Shown: piece by piece, positions 34,868 through 48,800 of the stretch | How positions within the stretch are numbered: position 1 is the stretch's first letter | How the letters are laid out: each line of letters opens with the position of its first letter | Origin: Streptomyces pyxinicus | Lineage (GTDB): Bacteria; Actinomycetota; Actinomycetes; Streptomycetales; Streptomycetaceae | Reading direction: 5' to 3' | Assembly: GCF_024753135.1 (NCBI RefSeq) | Contig: NZ_JANUGP010000006.1 | Location: 186,001-250,000 of the forward strand | DNA length: 64,000 nt | Notes under the pieces: model-generated | Databases searched by the model: none | What the model saw: the letters and a program-made list of their open reading frames with translations, nothing else | Told to the model about the DNA's origin: nothing | Program-made: the position numbers and the translations under genes

Positions 34868-35440
34868 GCCCTGTGGACCGTTTCCTGTTCGCCACCCGGT
34901 GTTCGATTTCGTGCCGGGTTACGGCCTCTCTCCACAGATTCGGCGACTTTCTTCCGTCCACATACTGGGGACTGCGAAGTTGTCCCGAGCTGCGTCCACA
35001 GGCAGCCTGCTCCTGGGGCGTCCGCCCAGCTCAAGTGCCTGTGGACTCGTGGACGAACGATCTCCACAGGCTGTGGACAAAGCGGAGATCCACACCCTGT
35101 GCACGAAGTTGTCCACTGACAACCCACAGGCTGGGGGCGGTTGTCCCCAGTGATCGGCCGCTTCTCCACATGGCTGTCCACTGTTCGGCAACTCGACGCA
35201 CCCTGTCACCGCGTCGAGTGAAAGGCGTCACACGAAGGTGCCGGGTTGGGGTGTGGGAAACGTGGGTAAACCTGGGGACACAGCTGGGGAGAACTGCCCT
35301 CAGGCTGTGGGCGGTGTGTGCAGAACTTTCTGTTCTCCACAGAAGCCCCGGGTTTTCCACCGCCTCCGCCCACAGGGCCGGTGGACAAAATTTGGGCCCT
35401 GACCTGCGCAAACGAGGTTATCCACGGTATCCACAGGCCC
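34868..35440. other. oriC: origin of chromosomal replication, oriC
   Basis: The dnaA-dnaN gap is 993 bp; this part is packed with DnaA-box 9-mers on both strands. Clear ones are TGTGGACAA (35072-35080, perfect), TTGTCCACT (35109), TTGTCCCCA (35141), CTGTCCACT (35174), GGTGGACAA (35380), TTATCCACG (35418) and GTATCCACA (35427). Weaker copies are at 34954, 34980, 34992 and 35040. They form a left group (about 34.95-35.19 kb) and a right group (about 35.27-35.44 kb), separated by a stretch with GTGGGAAACGTGGGTAAACC. The region is less GC-rich than its surroundings. Confidence 0.95.
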
Positions 35441-35660
35441 TACTACTACTCCCGACTAGAGAGAGATCGGGAATCGTTTGGAAGCGGGACCTGTGCACAA
35501 CTCGGCGCATCGAGCCCGGCTGCCCCTCGGAGCGACTTGACCCCGACGGGCACCTACTGTCAGTGCGGTGCGTCAGACTGGTCCCCGGTGTTCTTCCCTC
35601 GGCAAGGGGCGGTGACACCGAGTCGGAGGACTCAGTAGCAACAGCAGGAGGCGGCTTACG
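35441..35660 (+). promoter_or_regulatory. dnaN leader region
   Basis: 220 bp between the last clear DnaA box and dnaN, with no gene. TTGACC at 35537-35542 is a -35-like hexamer, but the best -10-like match (TACTGT, 35555-35560) is only 12 bp away, so no promoter can be fixed. AGGAGG (about 35646-35651) is the dnaN ribosome binding site. Confidence 0.4.
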
Positions 35661-36791
35661 GTGAAGATCCGGGTGGAACGCGACGTACTCGCGGAGGCAG
35701 TGGCGTGGGCAGCACGCAGCCTCCCGGCCCGTCCGCCGGCGCCTGTCCTCGCCGGCCTGCTGCTGAAGGCCGAGGAAGGCCAGCTGAGCCTGTCGGGCTT
35801 CGACTACGAGGTCTCGGCGCGGGTGAACGTCGACGCGGAGGTCGAGGAGGAGGGCACCGTCCTGGTGTCGGGCCGCCTGCTCGCCGACATCTCGCGCGCG
35901 CTGCCCAACCGGCCGGTGGAGATTTCCACAGACGGTGTACGGGCGACCGTGGTCTGCGGGTCCTCGCGCTTCACCCTCCACACCCTGCCTGTGGAGGAGT
36001 ACCCGGCGCTGCCGCAGATGCCGAACGCGACGGGCACCGTCCCCGGCGAGGTCTTCGCCGCCGCCGTGTCCCAGGTGGCCATCGCCGCCGGCCGTGACGA
36101 CACCCTGCCCGTCCTCACCGGTGTGCGCATCGAGATCGAGGGCGACACGGTCACGCTGGCCTCCACCGACCGCTACCGCTTCGCGGTCCGCGAGTTCCTG
36201 TGGAAGCCGGAGAACCCGGAGGCGTCCGCGGTGGCCCTGGTGCCCGCCAAGACGCTGCTGGACACCGCGAAGTCCCTGGGCGCCGGTGACAGCGTGACGC
36301 TGGCGCTGTCCGGCTCCGGCGCGGGTGAGGGCCTGATCGGTTTCGAGGGTGCCGGGCGGCGTACCACGACGCGGCTGCTCGAAGGCGACCTGCCGAAGTA
36401 CCGCACGCTGTTCCCGACCGAGTTCAACTCCGTCGCGGTGATCGAGACCGCGCCGTTCGTGGAGGCCGTCAAGCGCGTGGCGCTGGTGGCCGAGCGCAAC
36501 ACCCCGGTGCGGCTGAGCTTCGAGCAGGGCGTGCTGATCCTGGAGGCGGGCTCCAGCGACGACGCACAGGCTGTGGAAAGGGTCGACGCGCAGCTGGAGG
36601 GCGACGACATCTCGATCGCCTTCAACCCCACGTTCCTGCTGGACGGTCTGAGCGCGATCGACTCCCCGGTGGCGCAGCTGTCGTTCACGACGTCCACCAA
36701 GCCGGCGCTGCTGAGCGGCAAGCCGGCGCTGGACGCCGAGGCCGACGACGCGTACAAGTACCTGATCATGCCGGTCCGGCTCAGCGGCTGA
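35661..36791 (+). CDS. dnaN: DNA polymerase III beta subunit (sliding clamp)
   Basis: 376 residues from a GTG with AGGAGG. It starts MKIRVERDVLAEAVAWAARSLP and has three clamp-like repeats of about 120 residues. The C-terminus KYLIMPVRLSG is the conserved end that helps bind client peptides. It forms the ring that tethers the replicase. First gene right of oriC; a hairpin lies after its stop. Confidence 0.97.
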   Translation: MKIRVERDVLAEAVAWAARSLPARPPAPVLAGLLLKAEEGQLSLSGFDYEVSARVNVDAEVEEEGTVLVSGRLLADISRALPNRPVEISTDGVRATVVCGSSRFTLHTLPVEEYPALPQMPNATGTVPGEVFAAAVSQVAIAAGRDDTLPVLTGVRIEIEGDTVTLASTDRYRFAVREFLWKPENPEASAVALVPAKTLLDTAKSLGAGDSVTLALSGSGAGEGLIGFEGAGRRTTTRLLEGDLPKYRTLFPTEFNSVAVIETAPFVEAVKRVALVAERNTPVRLSFEQGVLILEAGSSDDAQAVERVDAQLEGDDISIAFNPTFLLDGLSAIDSPVAQLSFTTSTKPALLSGKPALDAEADDAYKYLIMPVRLSG

Positions 36792-36811
36792 CCGCCGTCC
36801 ACAGCTGTGCA

Positions 36812-36845
36812 CGGTGCCGGGCGCCCCTGTGGGTGACCGGCACCG
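36812..36845 (+). terminator. terminator after dnaN
   Basis: CGGTGCCGG (36812-36820) pairs with CCGGCACCG (36837-36845), 16-nt loop. Confidence 0.6.
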
Positions 36846-37012
36846 CGGCCGGACGAGCCGGGCCGCGCACCGGTTTCGTCGGGTGAAACCGCAGGTCAGC
36901 GCCGTCTCGTGTGAGCGCCGATGCCCACAGCTGTGCGCGCCCGGTCGCGACTAGGCTCGGCTCGGCACACCGGTGCCTGTCACGCCACACAGCGACCTAA
37001 GGAACACACCAG

Positions 37013-37891
37013 ATGGAGCTCGGTCTCGTCGGACTCGGCAAGATGGGCGGCAACATGCGCGAGCGGATTCGCCGCGCGGGCCACACCGTCGTCGGCTACG
37101 ACCGCAACGCGGACGTCGCGGATGTCCACAGCCTGGAAGAGCTTGTGGGCAAACTCAGCGCCCCGCGCGTGGTCTGGGTGATGGTCCCGGCCGGCGAGGC
37201 CACCCAGTCCACCGTCGACCGGCTCGCCGAGCTGCTGGAGCCCGGGGACGTGGTCGTGGACGGCGGCAACTCGCGCTGGACGGACGACGAGAAGCACGCC
37301 GAGCAGCTGGCCGCCAAGGGCATAGGCTTCGTCGACTGCGGCGTCTCCGGCGGCGTCTGGGGCCTGGAGAACGGCTACGCGCTGATGTACGGCGGGGACG
37401 CCGAGCACGTCGCCAAGGTGCGGCCGGTCTTCGACGCGCTCAAGCCGGAGGGCGACTTCGGCGCGGTGCACGCCGGCAAGGTCGGCGCGGGCCACTTCGC
37501 GAAGATGGTCCACAACGGCATCGAGTACGCGATGATGCAGGCCTACGCCGAGGGCTGGGAGCTGCTGGAGAAGGTCGACTCCGTCACGGACGTCCGCGAG
37601 GTGTTCCGGTCGTGGCAGGAGGGCACCGTCATCCGGTCCTGGCTGCTGGACCTGGCCGTCAACGCTCTCGACGAGGACGAGCACCTGGACGGCCTGCGCG
37701 GTCACGCACAGGACTCCGGTGAGGGACGCTGGACCGTGGAGGCCGCCATCGACAACGCGGTGCCGCTACCGGCGATCACCGCGTCGCTGTTCGCGCGGTT
37801 CGCGTCCCGCCAGGAGGACTCGCCGCAGATGAAGATGATCGCCGCGCTGCGCAACCAGTTCGGCGGTCACGCCGTGGAGAAGAAGGCGTAG
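37013..37891 (+). CDS. gnd: 6-phosphogluconate dehydrogenase, short (decarboxylating-type) form
   Basis: 292 residues, the short bacterial class rather than the ~470-residue form. N-terminal dinucleotide-binding LGLVGLGKMGGNMRERI, then VVDGGNSRW, DCGVSGGVWGLENGYALMYGG and GAGHFAKMVHNGIEYAMMQAY, the family catalytic segments with the active Lys and Asn. It oxidatively decarboxylates 6-phosphogluconate in the pentose phosphate pathway. Its place between dnaN and recF is a Streptomyces trait. Confidence 0.94.
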   Translation: MELGLVGLGKMGGNMRERIRRAGHTVVGYDRNADVADVHSLEELVGKLSAPRVVWVMVPAGEATQSTVDRLAELLEPGDVVVDGGNSRWTDDEKHAEQLAAKGIGFVDCGVSGGVWGLENGYALMYGGDAEHVAKVRPVFDALKPEGDFGAVHAGKVGAGHFAKMVHNGIEYAMMQAYAEGWELLEKVDSVTDVREVFRSWQEGTVIRSWLLDLAVNALDEDEHLDGLRGHAQDSGEGRWTVEAAIDNAVPLPAITASLFARFASRQEDSPQMKMIAALRNQFGGHAVEKKA

Positions 37892-37959
37892 CGAAGACGC
37901 CGTAGGAAGAAGCAGTCCACAGCACGTCCCGATCCTGGGGAAAGGCCGGCGGAACGACC

Positions 37960-39081
37960 ATGCACGTCACGCATCTCTCGCTGGCCGACTTCCGTTCGTA
38001 CGCCCGGGCCGAGGTTCCGCTCGACCCGGGCGTCACCGCGTTCGTGGGCCCCAACGGACAGGGCAAGACCAACCTCGTGGAGGCGGTCGGCTATCTCGCC
38101 ACCCTCGGCAGCCACCGGGTCGCCTCGGACGCCCCCCTGGTGCGGATGGGCGCCGAGCGGGCGGTGATCCGGGCGCAGGTGCGCCAGGGCGAGCGGCAGC
38201 AGCTGGTCGAGCTGGAGCTGAACCCCGGCCGCGCGAACCGCGCCCGCGTCAACCGGTCCTCGCAGGGCCGGCCGCGGGATGTGCTGGGGATCGTCCGGAC
38301 CGTGCTGTTCGCGCCGGAGGACCTCGCCCTGGTGAAGGGGGACCCCGGGGAGCGGCGGCGGTTCCTCGACGAGCTGATCACCGCGCGGGCGCCGCGGATG
38401 GCGGGCGTGCGCTCCGACTACGAGCGGGTGCTCAAGCAGCGCAACACCCTGCTGAAGACGGCCGCGCTCGCGCGCCGGCACGGCGGCCGGTCCATGGACC
38501 TGTCCACGCTCGACGTGTGGGACCAGCATCTCGCGCGCGCGGGCGCCGAGTTGCTCGCGCAGCGGCTGGACCTGATCGCCGCGCTGCGGCCGCTGGCCGA
38601 CAAGGCGTACGAGCAGCTCGCCCCGGGCGGGGGCCCGGTCGCGCTGGAGTACAAGCCGTCGGCACCCGGCGAGGCGCAGACGCGCGAGGACCTCTGCGCG
38701 CAGCTCATGGCGGCTCTCGCCGAGGCGCGCAAGCAGGAGATCGAGCGGGGCGTGACCCTGGTGGGCCCGCACCGCGACGACCTGCTGCTCAAGCTCGGCC
38801 GGCTGCCCGCCAAGGGGTACGCCTCACACGGCGAGTCCTGGTCCTACGCCCTGGCGCTGCGGCTGGCCTCGTACGACCTGCTGCGCGCCGAGGGCAACGA
38901 GCCGGTGCTGGTCCTGGACGACGTCTTCGCCGAGCTGGACGCGCGCCGGCGCGAGAGACTGGCCGAACTGGTGGCCCCCGGCGAGCAGGTGCTGGTCACC
39001 GCGGCCGTGGACGACGACGTGCCGCACGTGCTGGCGGGCGCCCGGTACGCGGTGGCGGACGGGGCGGTGGAGCGCGTATGA
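37960..39081 (+). CDS. recF: DNA replication and repair protein RecF
   Basis: 373 residues. [42 protein letters not shown] contains Walker A. The C-terminal part has the ABC signature region and Walker [20 protein letters not shown]. It helps load RecA at gapped DNA with RecO and RecR. The stop overlaps the next gene by 4 nt (ATGA). Confidence 0.96.
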   Translation: MHVTHLSLADFRSYARAEVPLDPGVTAFVGPNGQGKTNLVEAVGYLATLGSHRVASDAPLVRMGAERAVIRAQVRQGERQQLVELELNPGRANRARVNRSSQGRPRDVLGIVRTVLFAPEDLALVKGDPGERRRFLDELITARAPRMAGVRSDYERVLKQRNTLLKTAALARRHGGRSMDLSTLDVWDQHLARAGAELLAQRLDLIAALRPLADKAYEQLAPGGGPVALEYKPSAPGEAQTREDLCAQLMAALAEARKQEIERGVTLVGPHRDDLLLKLGRLPAKGYASHGESWSYALALRLASYDLLRAEGNEPVLVLDDVFAELDARRRERLAELVAPGEQVLVTAAVDDDVPHVLAGARYAVADGAVERV

Positions 39082-39647
39082 GCACCGGCGAACCCGCCCC
39101 GGACGCCCGCGGCGGAAAGGGCACCGGGGAGACCCGCGGCGGCCGGGAGCCCTCCGGTGTCGACCTCGCGCGCGTGGCGTTGCGCGCGGCGAAGGAACAG
39201 GCCCGCGCGCGCGGGGACGCGGCGCGGCAGAAGAAGCAGGCGCGGCGCGGCGGCGGGCTGCGCTCCGGGGCGCGGGCCGACGGCCGCGACCCGATGGCGC
39301 TGGGCGCGGCGATCAACCGGCTGCTCAACGAGCGCGGCTGGGAGACGCCGGCCGCGGTGGGCGGTGTGATGGGCCGCTGGCCCGAGATCGTCGGCGAGGA
39401 CCTGGCCAAGCACTGTGTGCCGCAGCGCTACGACGAGGACGAGCGGGTCTTGACCGTGCAGTGTGACTCGACGGCCTGGGCGACCCAGTTGCGGGTACTC
39501 GCGCCGACGCTGGTGGCCCGGCTGAACGAGGACCTCGGGCACGGCACGGTGCGGATGATCAAGGTGCTCAATCCGGGCGGTCCGGCCCGTCGCTACGGCC
39601 CGCTGCGGGCTCCGGGCAGCTCCGGACCCGGCGATACGTACGGGTGA
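39078..39647 (+). CDS. DciA-type (DUF721) replication-associated protein
   Basis: 189 residues; the ATG overlaps the recF stop codon, so translation is coupled. A polar basic N-terminus is followed by a conserved DUF721 domain from about residue 75: [32 protein letters not shown], then [17 protein letters not shown]. DciA proteins load or recruit the replicative helicase in bacteria without DnaC. The position between recF and gyrB fits. Confidence 0.9.
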   Translation: MSTGEPAPDARGGKGTGETRGGREPSGVDLARVALRAAKEQARARGDAARQKKQARRGGGLRSGARADGRDPMALGAAINRLLNERGWETPAAVGGVMGRWPEIVGEDLAKHCVPQRYDEDERVLTVQCDSTAWATQLRVLAPTLVARLNEDLGHGTVRMIKVLNPGGPARRYGPLRAPGSSGPGDTYG

Positions 39648-42090
<2,443 letters not shown>

Positions 42091-42132
42091 GTCGGTCTCA
42101 GCTGACCGCACCAGGAAGGATCTTCACCAGCA

Positions 42133-44727
<2,595 letters not shown>

Positions 44728-44745
44728 CACGAGGAGAGAGTCATC

Positions 44746-45456
44746 GTGAGCGGAGCCACGGGCGCCGGATCGGCCGGTACCTCCACGGGTACGGAGACGG
44801 ACGGCGGCGGCCGTGGCTCCGCCGCGCATGCGGGGGATCCGCACGACCCGCAGACGACGAATCTGAAGCCGGTCAAGGCTTCCGCGGCGGAGGACTCCCA
44901 GGGGGGAACCGTGAGGGACACGCGAGGCCAGACGGACGGGACGCGGCCCGGCTCCCCGCTGCCCGGTGAGCGCCGTCCGGAGCAGCCGGCCGGCCCGTAC
45001 CACCCGCCGCAGGCCTACCCGGCGCAGGCCCAGACGGGCGCGGTACGGCGGCCCCGGACCGGCGCCGGGGCGCGGACCGCTCCGCGCACCCGCAAGGCGC
45101 GGCTGCGGGTGTCGAAGGCCGACCCGTGGTCGGTGATGAAGGTCAGCTTCCTGCTCTCCATCGCGCTCGGCGTCTGCACGATCGTCGCCTCGGCGGTGCT
45201 GTGGATGGTGCTGGACGCGATGGGCGTTTTCTCCACCGTGGGCGGCACGATCTCGGAGGCGACCGGCTCCAACGAGGCCAACGGCTTCGACCTCCAGTCC
45301 TTCCTCTCGCTCCCCCACGTCCTGATGTTCGCGACGATCATCGCGGTCATCGACGTCGTCCTCGCGACCGCGCTCGCCACCCTGGGCGCGTTCATCTACA
45401 ACCTCTCCGCGGGCTTCGTCGGCGGTGTGGAACTGACCCTCGCCGAGGACGAGTGA
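44746..45456 (+). CDS. DUF3566-type membrane protein
   Basis: 236 residues from a GTG with GAGGAG. The first ~120 residues are disordered (Gly, Thr, Pro, Arg rich). Two membrane helices follow: MKVSFLLSIALGVCTIVASAVLW and VLMFATIIAVIDVVLATALATLGAFIYNL. It ends with GGVELTLAEDE. A protein of this type follows gyrA in nearly all actinobacteria (Rv0007 position in M. tuberculosis). Function unknown. Just upstream of tRNA-Ile. Confidence 0.85.
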   Translation: MSGATGAGSAGTSTGTETDGGGRGSAAHAGDPHDPQTTNLKPVKASAAEDSQGGTVRDTRGQTDGTRPGSPLPGERRPEQPAGPYHPPQAYPAQAQTGAVRRPRTGAGARTAPRTRKARLRVSKADPWSVMKVSFLLSIALGVCTIVASAVLWMVLDAMGVFSTVGGTISEATGSNEANGFDLQSFLSLPHVLMFATIIAVIDVVLATALATLGAFIYNLSAGFVGGVELTLAEDE

Positions 45457-45544
45457 CGGCCCCCGGCAACCGATTTTGGGACTGACGTGGTCGTGCGCTA
45501 ATCTTCAGGAGTCAGCGCGCGGGACATACACCGCAGAGCGCGGC

Positions 45545-45618
45545 GGGGCTATAGCTCAGTTGGTTAGAGCGCATCCCTGATAAGGATGAGGCCACAGGTT
45601 CAAATCCTGTTAGCCCCA
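45545..45618 (+). tRNA. tRNA-Ile (GAT)
   Basis: 74-nt cloverleaf: acceptor GGGGCTA pairs with TAGCCCC, anticodon loop CTGATAA with GAT, T-arm around GGTTCAAATCC. CCA is not encoded. A terminator with a T-run follows 7 bp later. Confidence 0.97.
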
Positions 45619-45625
45619 CAGAACG

Positions 45626-45659
45626 AAGACCCCCGGTCCGGATGGATCGGGGGTCTTTT
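45626..45659 (+). terminator. terminator after tRNA-Ile
   Basis: 10-bp stem (45626-45635 with 45648-45657) ending in TTTT, directly followed by parS. Confidence 0.9.
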
Positions 45660-45673
45660 GTTTCACGTGAAAC
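45660..45673. other. parS: parS site (exact)
   Basis: Exact 14-mer starting at the base after the T-run of the tRNA-Ile terminator. Confidence 0.93.
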
Positions 45674-45695
45674 GTGATCACGGCATGAGAAAAGA

Positions 45696-45733
45696 CCCGA
45701 CCGCTGGCGACGGGGGATGCACCAGCGATCGGG
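45696..45733 (-). terminator. terminator of the WD40/STAND gene
   Basis: 12-bp stem with one mismatch (45696-45707 with 45722-45733), 14-nt loop, about 70 bp beyond the stop of the minus-strand gene. Confidence 0.65.
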
Positions 45734-45804
45734 CCATGGCCAAGGGTAACAAGGTTGGGCGGGTTGTGGGGCCAAGTCGGCCGGTAATCACGAAGGTTGG
45801 CCGG

Positions 45805-48800
45805 TCAGGGGGTGCATGGGGGGTCGTAGGAGAGGCGGGGGAGGTACTCGTGCCACTTCTGGGGGGTCAGGACGCCCCGGGTGACCTGGCAGATGTGCTG
45901 GATCGCCGCGTCGGAGTCAAGGCGCCACAGCCGGACGGTGTCGGCGCCGCTGGAGACGCCCAGGACATGGCTGTTGGGGCTGAACGTCAGGAAGTTGCCC
46001 GTCTTGGCGTTCGGGCTCATCGACTGGCCGATCGCGGTCGCCGCGCCGGGATCCGTGACGTTCCACAGGCGCACGGTGTTGTCGCTGCCCCCGCTGGCCA
46101 GGGTGTGTCCGTCCGCGCTGAACGTCAGTGAGGTCACCGCCTCGGTGTGGCCGGTGAGCGCCTTGCCGAGCGTGGCCGCGGCGGCCGGGTCGGTGACGTT
46201 CCACAGCTGGACCGTGTCGTCATCGCTGCCGCTGGCCAGGGTGTGCCCGTCCGGGCTGTAGGCGAGCGCGTTGACGGGACCGGAGTGGCGGTCCAGCGGT
46301 GCGCCGAGCGGTGTGGGACGGGCCGGGTCGGTGACCTTCCACAACCGGATGGTGCTGTCCGCGCTGCCGCTGGCCAGGGTGCGGCCGTCCGGGCTGAACG
46401 TGAGGGTGTTGACGTAGCCGCGGTGGCCGGTGAGCGGCTTGCCGAGCGGGGCCGGGCGCGCGGGGTCGGAGACGTCCCAGAGCCGGATGGTGCGGTCGTC
46501 GTAGGCCGTGGCCAGGGTGTGTCCGTCCGGGCTGTAGGCCAGTGCGTCCGGGCCCATGAACCGGGTGCGCAGGGTCAGCGGTGGCCCTGCGGGGACCGGG
46601 TGCGCGGGGTCGGAGACGTCCCACAGGTACACGGCCCGGACCCCGGTGAGGACGGCGAGGGTGTGGCCGTCGGGGGAGAACAGCAGGGATCGCTGGTCGC
46701 CGTCCGCGCGCATGAAGGGCTTGCCCAGCGGCACGGGCCGGCCGGGACGCGTCACGTTCCACAGCCGCAGCCTGCCGTCCCGCGCGGCCGTGGCCAGCAC
46801 CCGCCCGTCCGGCCGGAAGGCCCCGCTGCGGCCGACCATGTCCGAGGTCGGGACCGACCAGAGCCGCACCTTGCTGTCGCCGCTGCCGGTGGCCAGCGTC
46901 CGGCCGTCGGGGCTGAACCCCAGCGCGTACATCTCCCCGCTGCTGCCCGCGAGAGGCTCCCCCACCTGGGACGGGGCCGCCGGGTCGGTCACGTTCCACA
47001 GGCTCGCCGTGCTGTCCGCGCTCGCGGCGGCGAGCCTGCCGCCGTCCGGGCTGAACGCCACCGACCACACCGGACCGGTGTGCCCGGTCAGCGGCGCGCC
47101 GAGCGCGGCCGGCCGGTCCGGGTCGGCGACGTCCCACATCCTGACGGTGTCGTCCGCGCTGCCGCTGGCCAGCGTCCGGCCGTCGGGGCTGAACGCCACC
47201 GAGTGCACGAGGTCGGTGTGGCCCCGCAGCACCGCGCGGACCGGCTCGGGGCGGTCGGGATCGGCCGTGTGCCACAGCCGGATGGTGCCGTCGTCACCGC
47301 CCGCCGCCAGTGTCCGCCCGTCCGGGGCGAACGCCACCGAACGCACCGCCGCGGTGTGGCCGCGCAGTACCTTGAGGGCCTTCGCCCGGTGCGGGTCGGC
47401 GACGTTCCACAGCCGGACGGTGTGGTCCTCGCCGGCCGAGGCGAGGGTGCGGCCGTCCGGGCTGAAGGCGACCAGGTAGATGGTGCCGGTGTGCCCGGTC
47501 AGCGGCTTGCCGAGTGGCACCGGGTGCGCCCGGTCGGTCACGTCCCACAGCCGGACCGTGCCGTCGTCGCCCGCGCTGGCGAGCGTGTGCCCGTCCGGGC
47601 TGAACACCGCGCTGCTCACCCAGCTGGTGTGCCCGGTCAGCGGCTTGCCGAGGGCCTTGGGGCGGCTGGGGTCGGCCACGTTCCACAGCCGGACGGTGCG
47701 GTCGTAGCTGGCCGTGGCCAGGGTCTTGCCGTCCGGGCTGAAGGTGGTGAGGTAGACCGCGCCGGTGTGTCCGGACAGCGGGGTGGCCAGCGGGGCGTTG
47801 ACGATCGAGATCAGCCTGCTGTACGTGCCCTCGTCCCCCGGGCGCAGCCGGTGCGCGACCAGGTCGAGCTGCGCGGCCAGCGAGGGGTCGGTGCGCTCCA
47901 CCCGGTCCGCCTCGGCGAGGACCTGCGCGAACACGGCGTCGTCCCGCTGCTGCCAGGCGATCACCGCCGAACCGCCGGCCACCAGGGCCAGGACGACCAG
48001 CGTCGCGACCGCCGCCCGGCTGATCCACACCGTGCGCTTGCGCAGCCGTACCGAGGCGGCCAGGAACTCGACCGCGCTGCGGGTCAGGAAGGTGTCCCCG
48101 GCCGATCTGGCCCAGGTGCGAGCCTGTTCCAGCCGGGAGCCGCGGTACAGCAGCGAGGTGTCGCGGTCGGAGTCCTCCCAGGCCCGGCCGTCCTCCTCCA
48201 GGCGCTGGCGCAGCAGATGGTCGTTGCGGTTGTCGTCGATCCAGTGCCGCAGCCGGGGCCAGGCGTGCAGCAGCGCCTCGTGGGTGATCTCCACGGTGTC
48301 CGCGTCGAGCGTGACGAGCCGGGCCCGTACCAGCGCTTCCAGGGATTCCTCGGTCTTGTCCGGGTCCGAGGACTCGTCCGCGAGCTGCCGCCGGGTGCCG
48401 CGCCGCCGGGTGGCCTGGGTGTCCTCGCCGAGGCGGACCAGACGCAGCAGGAGCAGCCGGGCGGCGGTGCGGGCGGCCGGGTCGAGGCCGGACCAGGCGC
48501 GTTCGGCGGTCGCCGCCACCGCGCCCTGGATGCCGCCCGCCGCGCGGTAGCCGGCCAGTGTCAGCCGGCCGGCCTTGCGGCGCTGCCAGGTGGCCAGCAG
48601 GGCGTGCGACAGCAGGGGCAGCACGCCCGCGTCGTGCGCGCCGCGCGGGCCGTCGGCGCTCACCTCGCGCACGATCAGCTCGGCGAGCCCCGGTTCCAGC
48701 TCCAGGCCCACCGCCTTGGCCGGGCCGGTCACCGCGTCCCGCAGCTCGGCGCTGGTCAGCGGGCCGAGGACCATGTGCCGGTGCTGAAGGGCGTCGGCCA

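Noticed and set aside
36570..36590. DnaA-box-like GCACAGGCTGTGGAAAG inside dnaN
   Set aside because: Two or more mismatches to the 9-mer and isolated within coding sequence.
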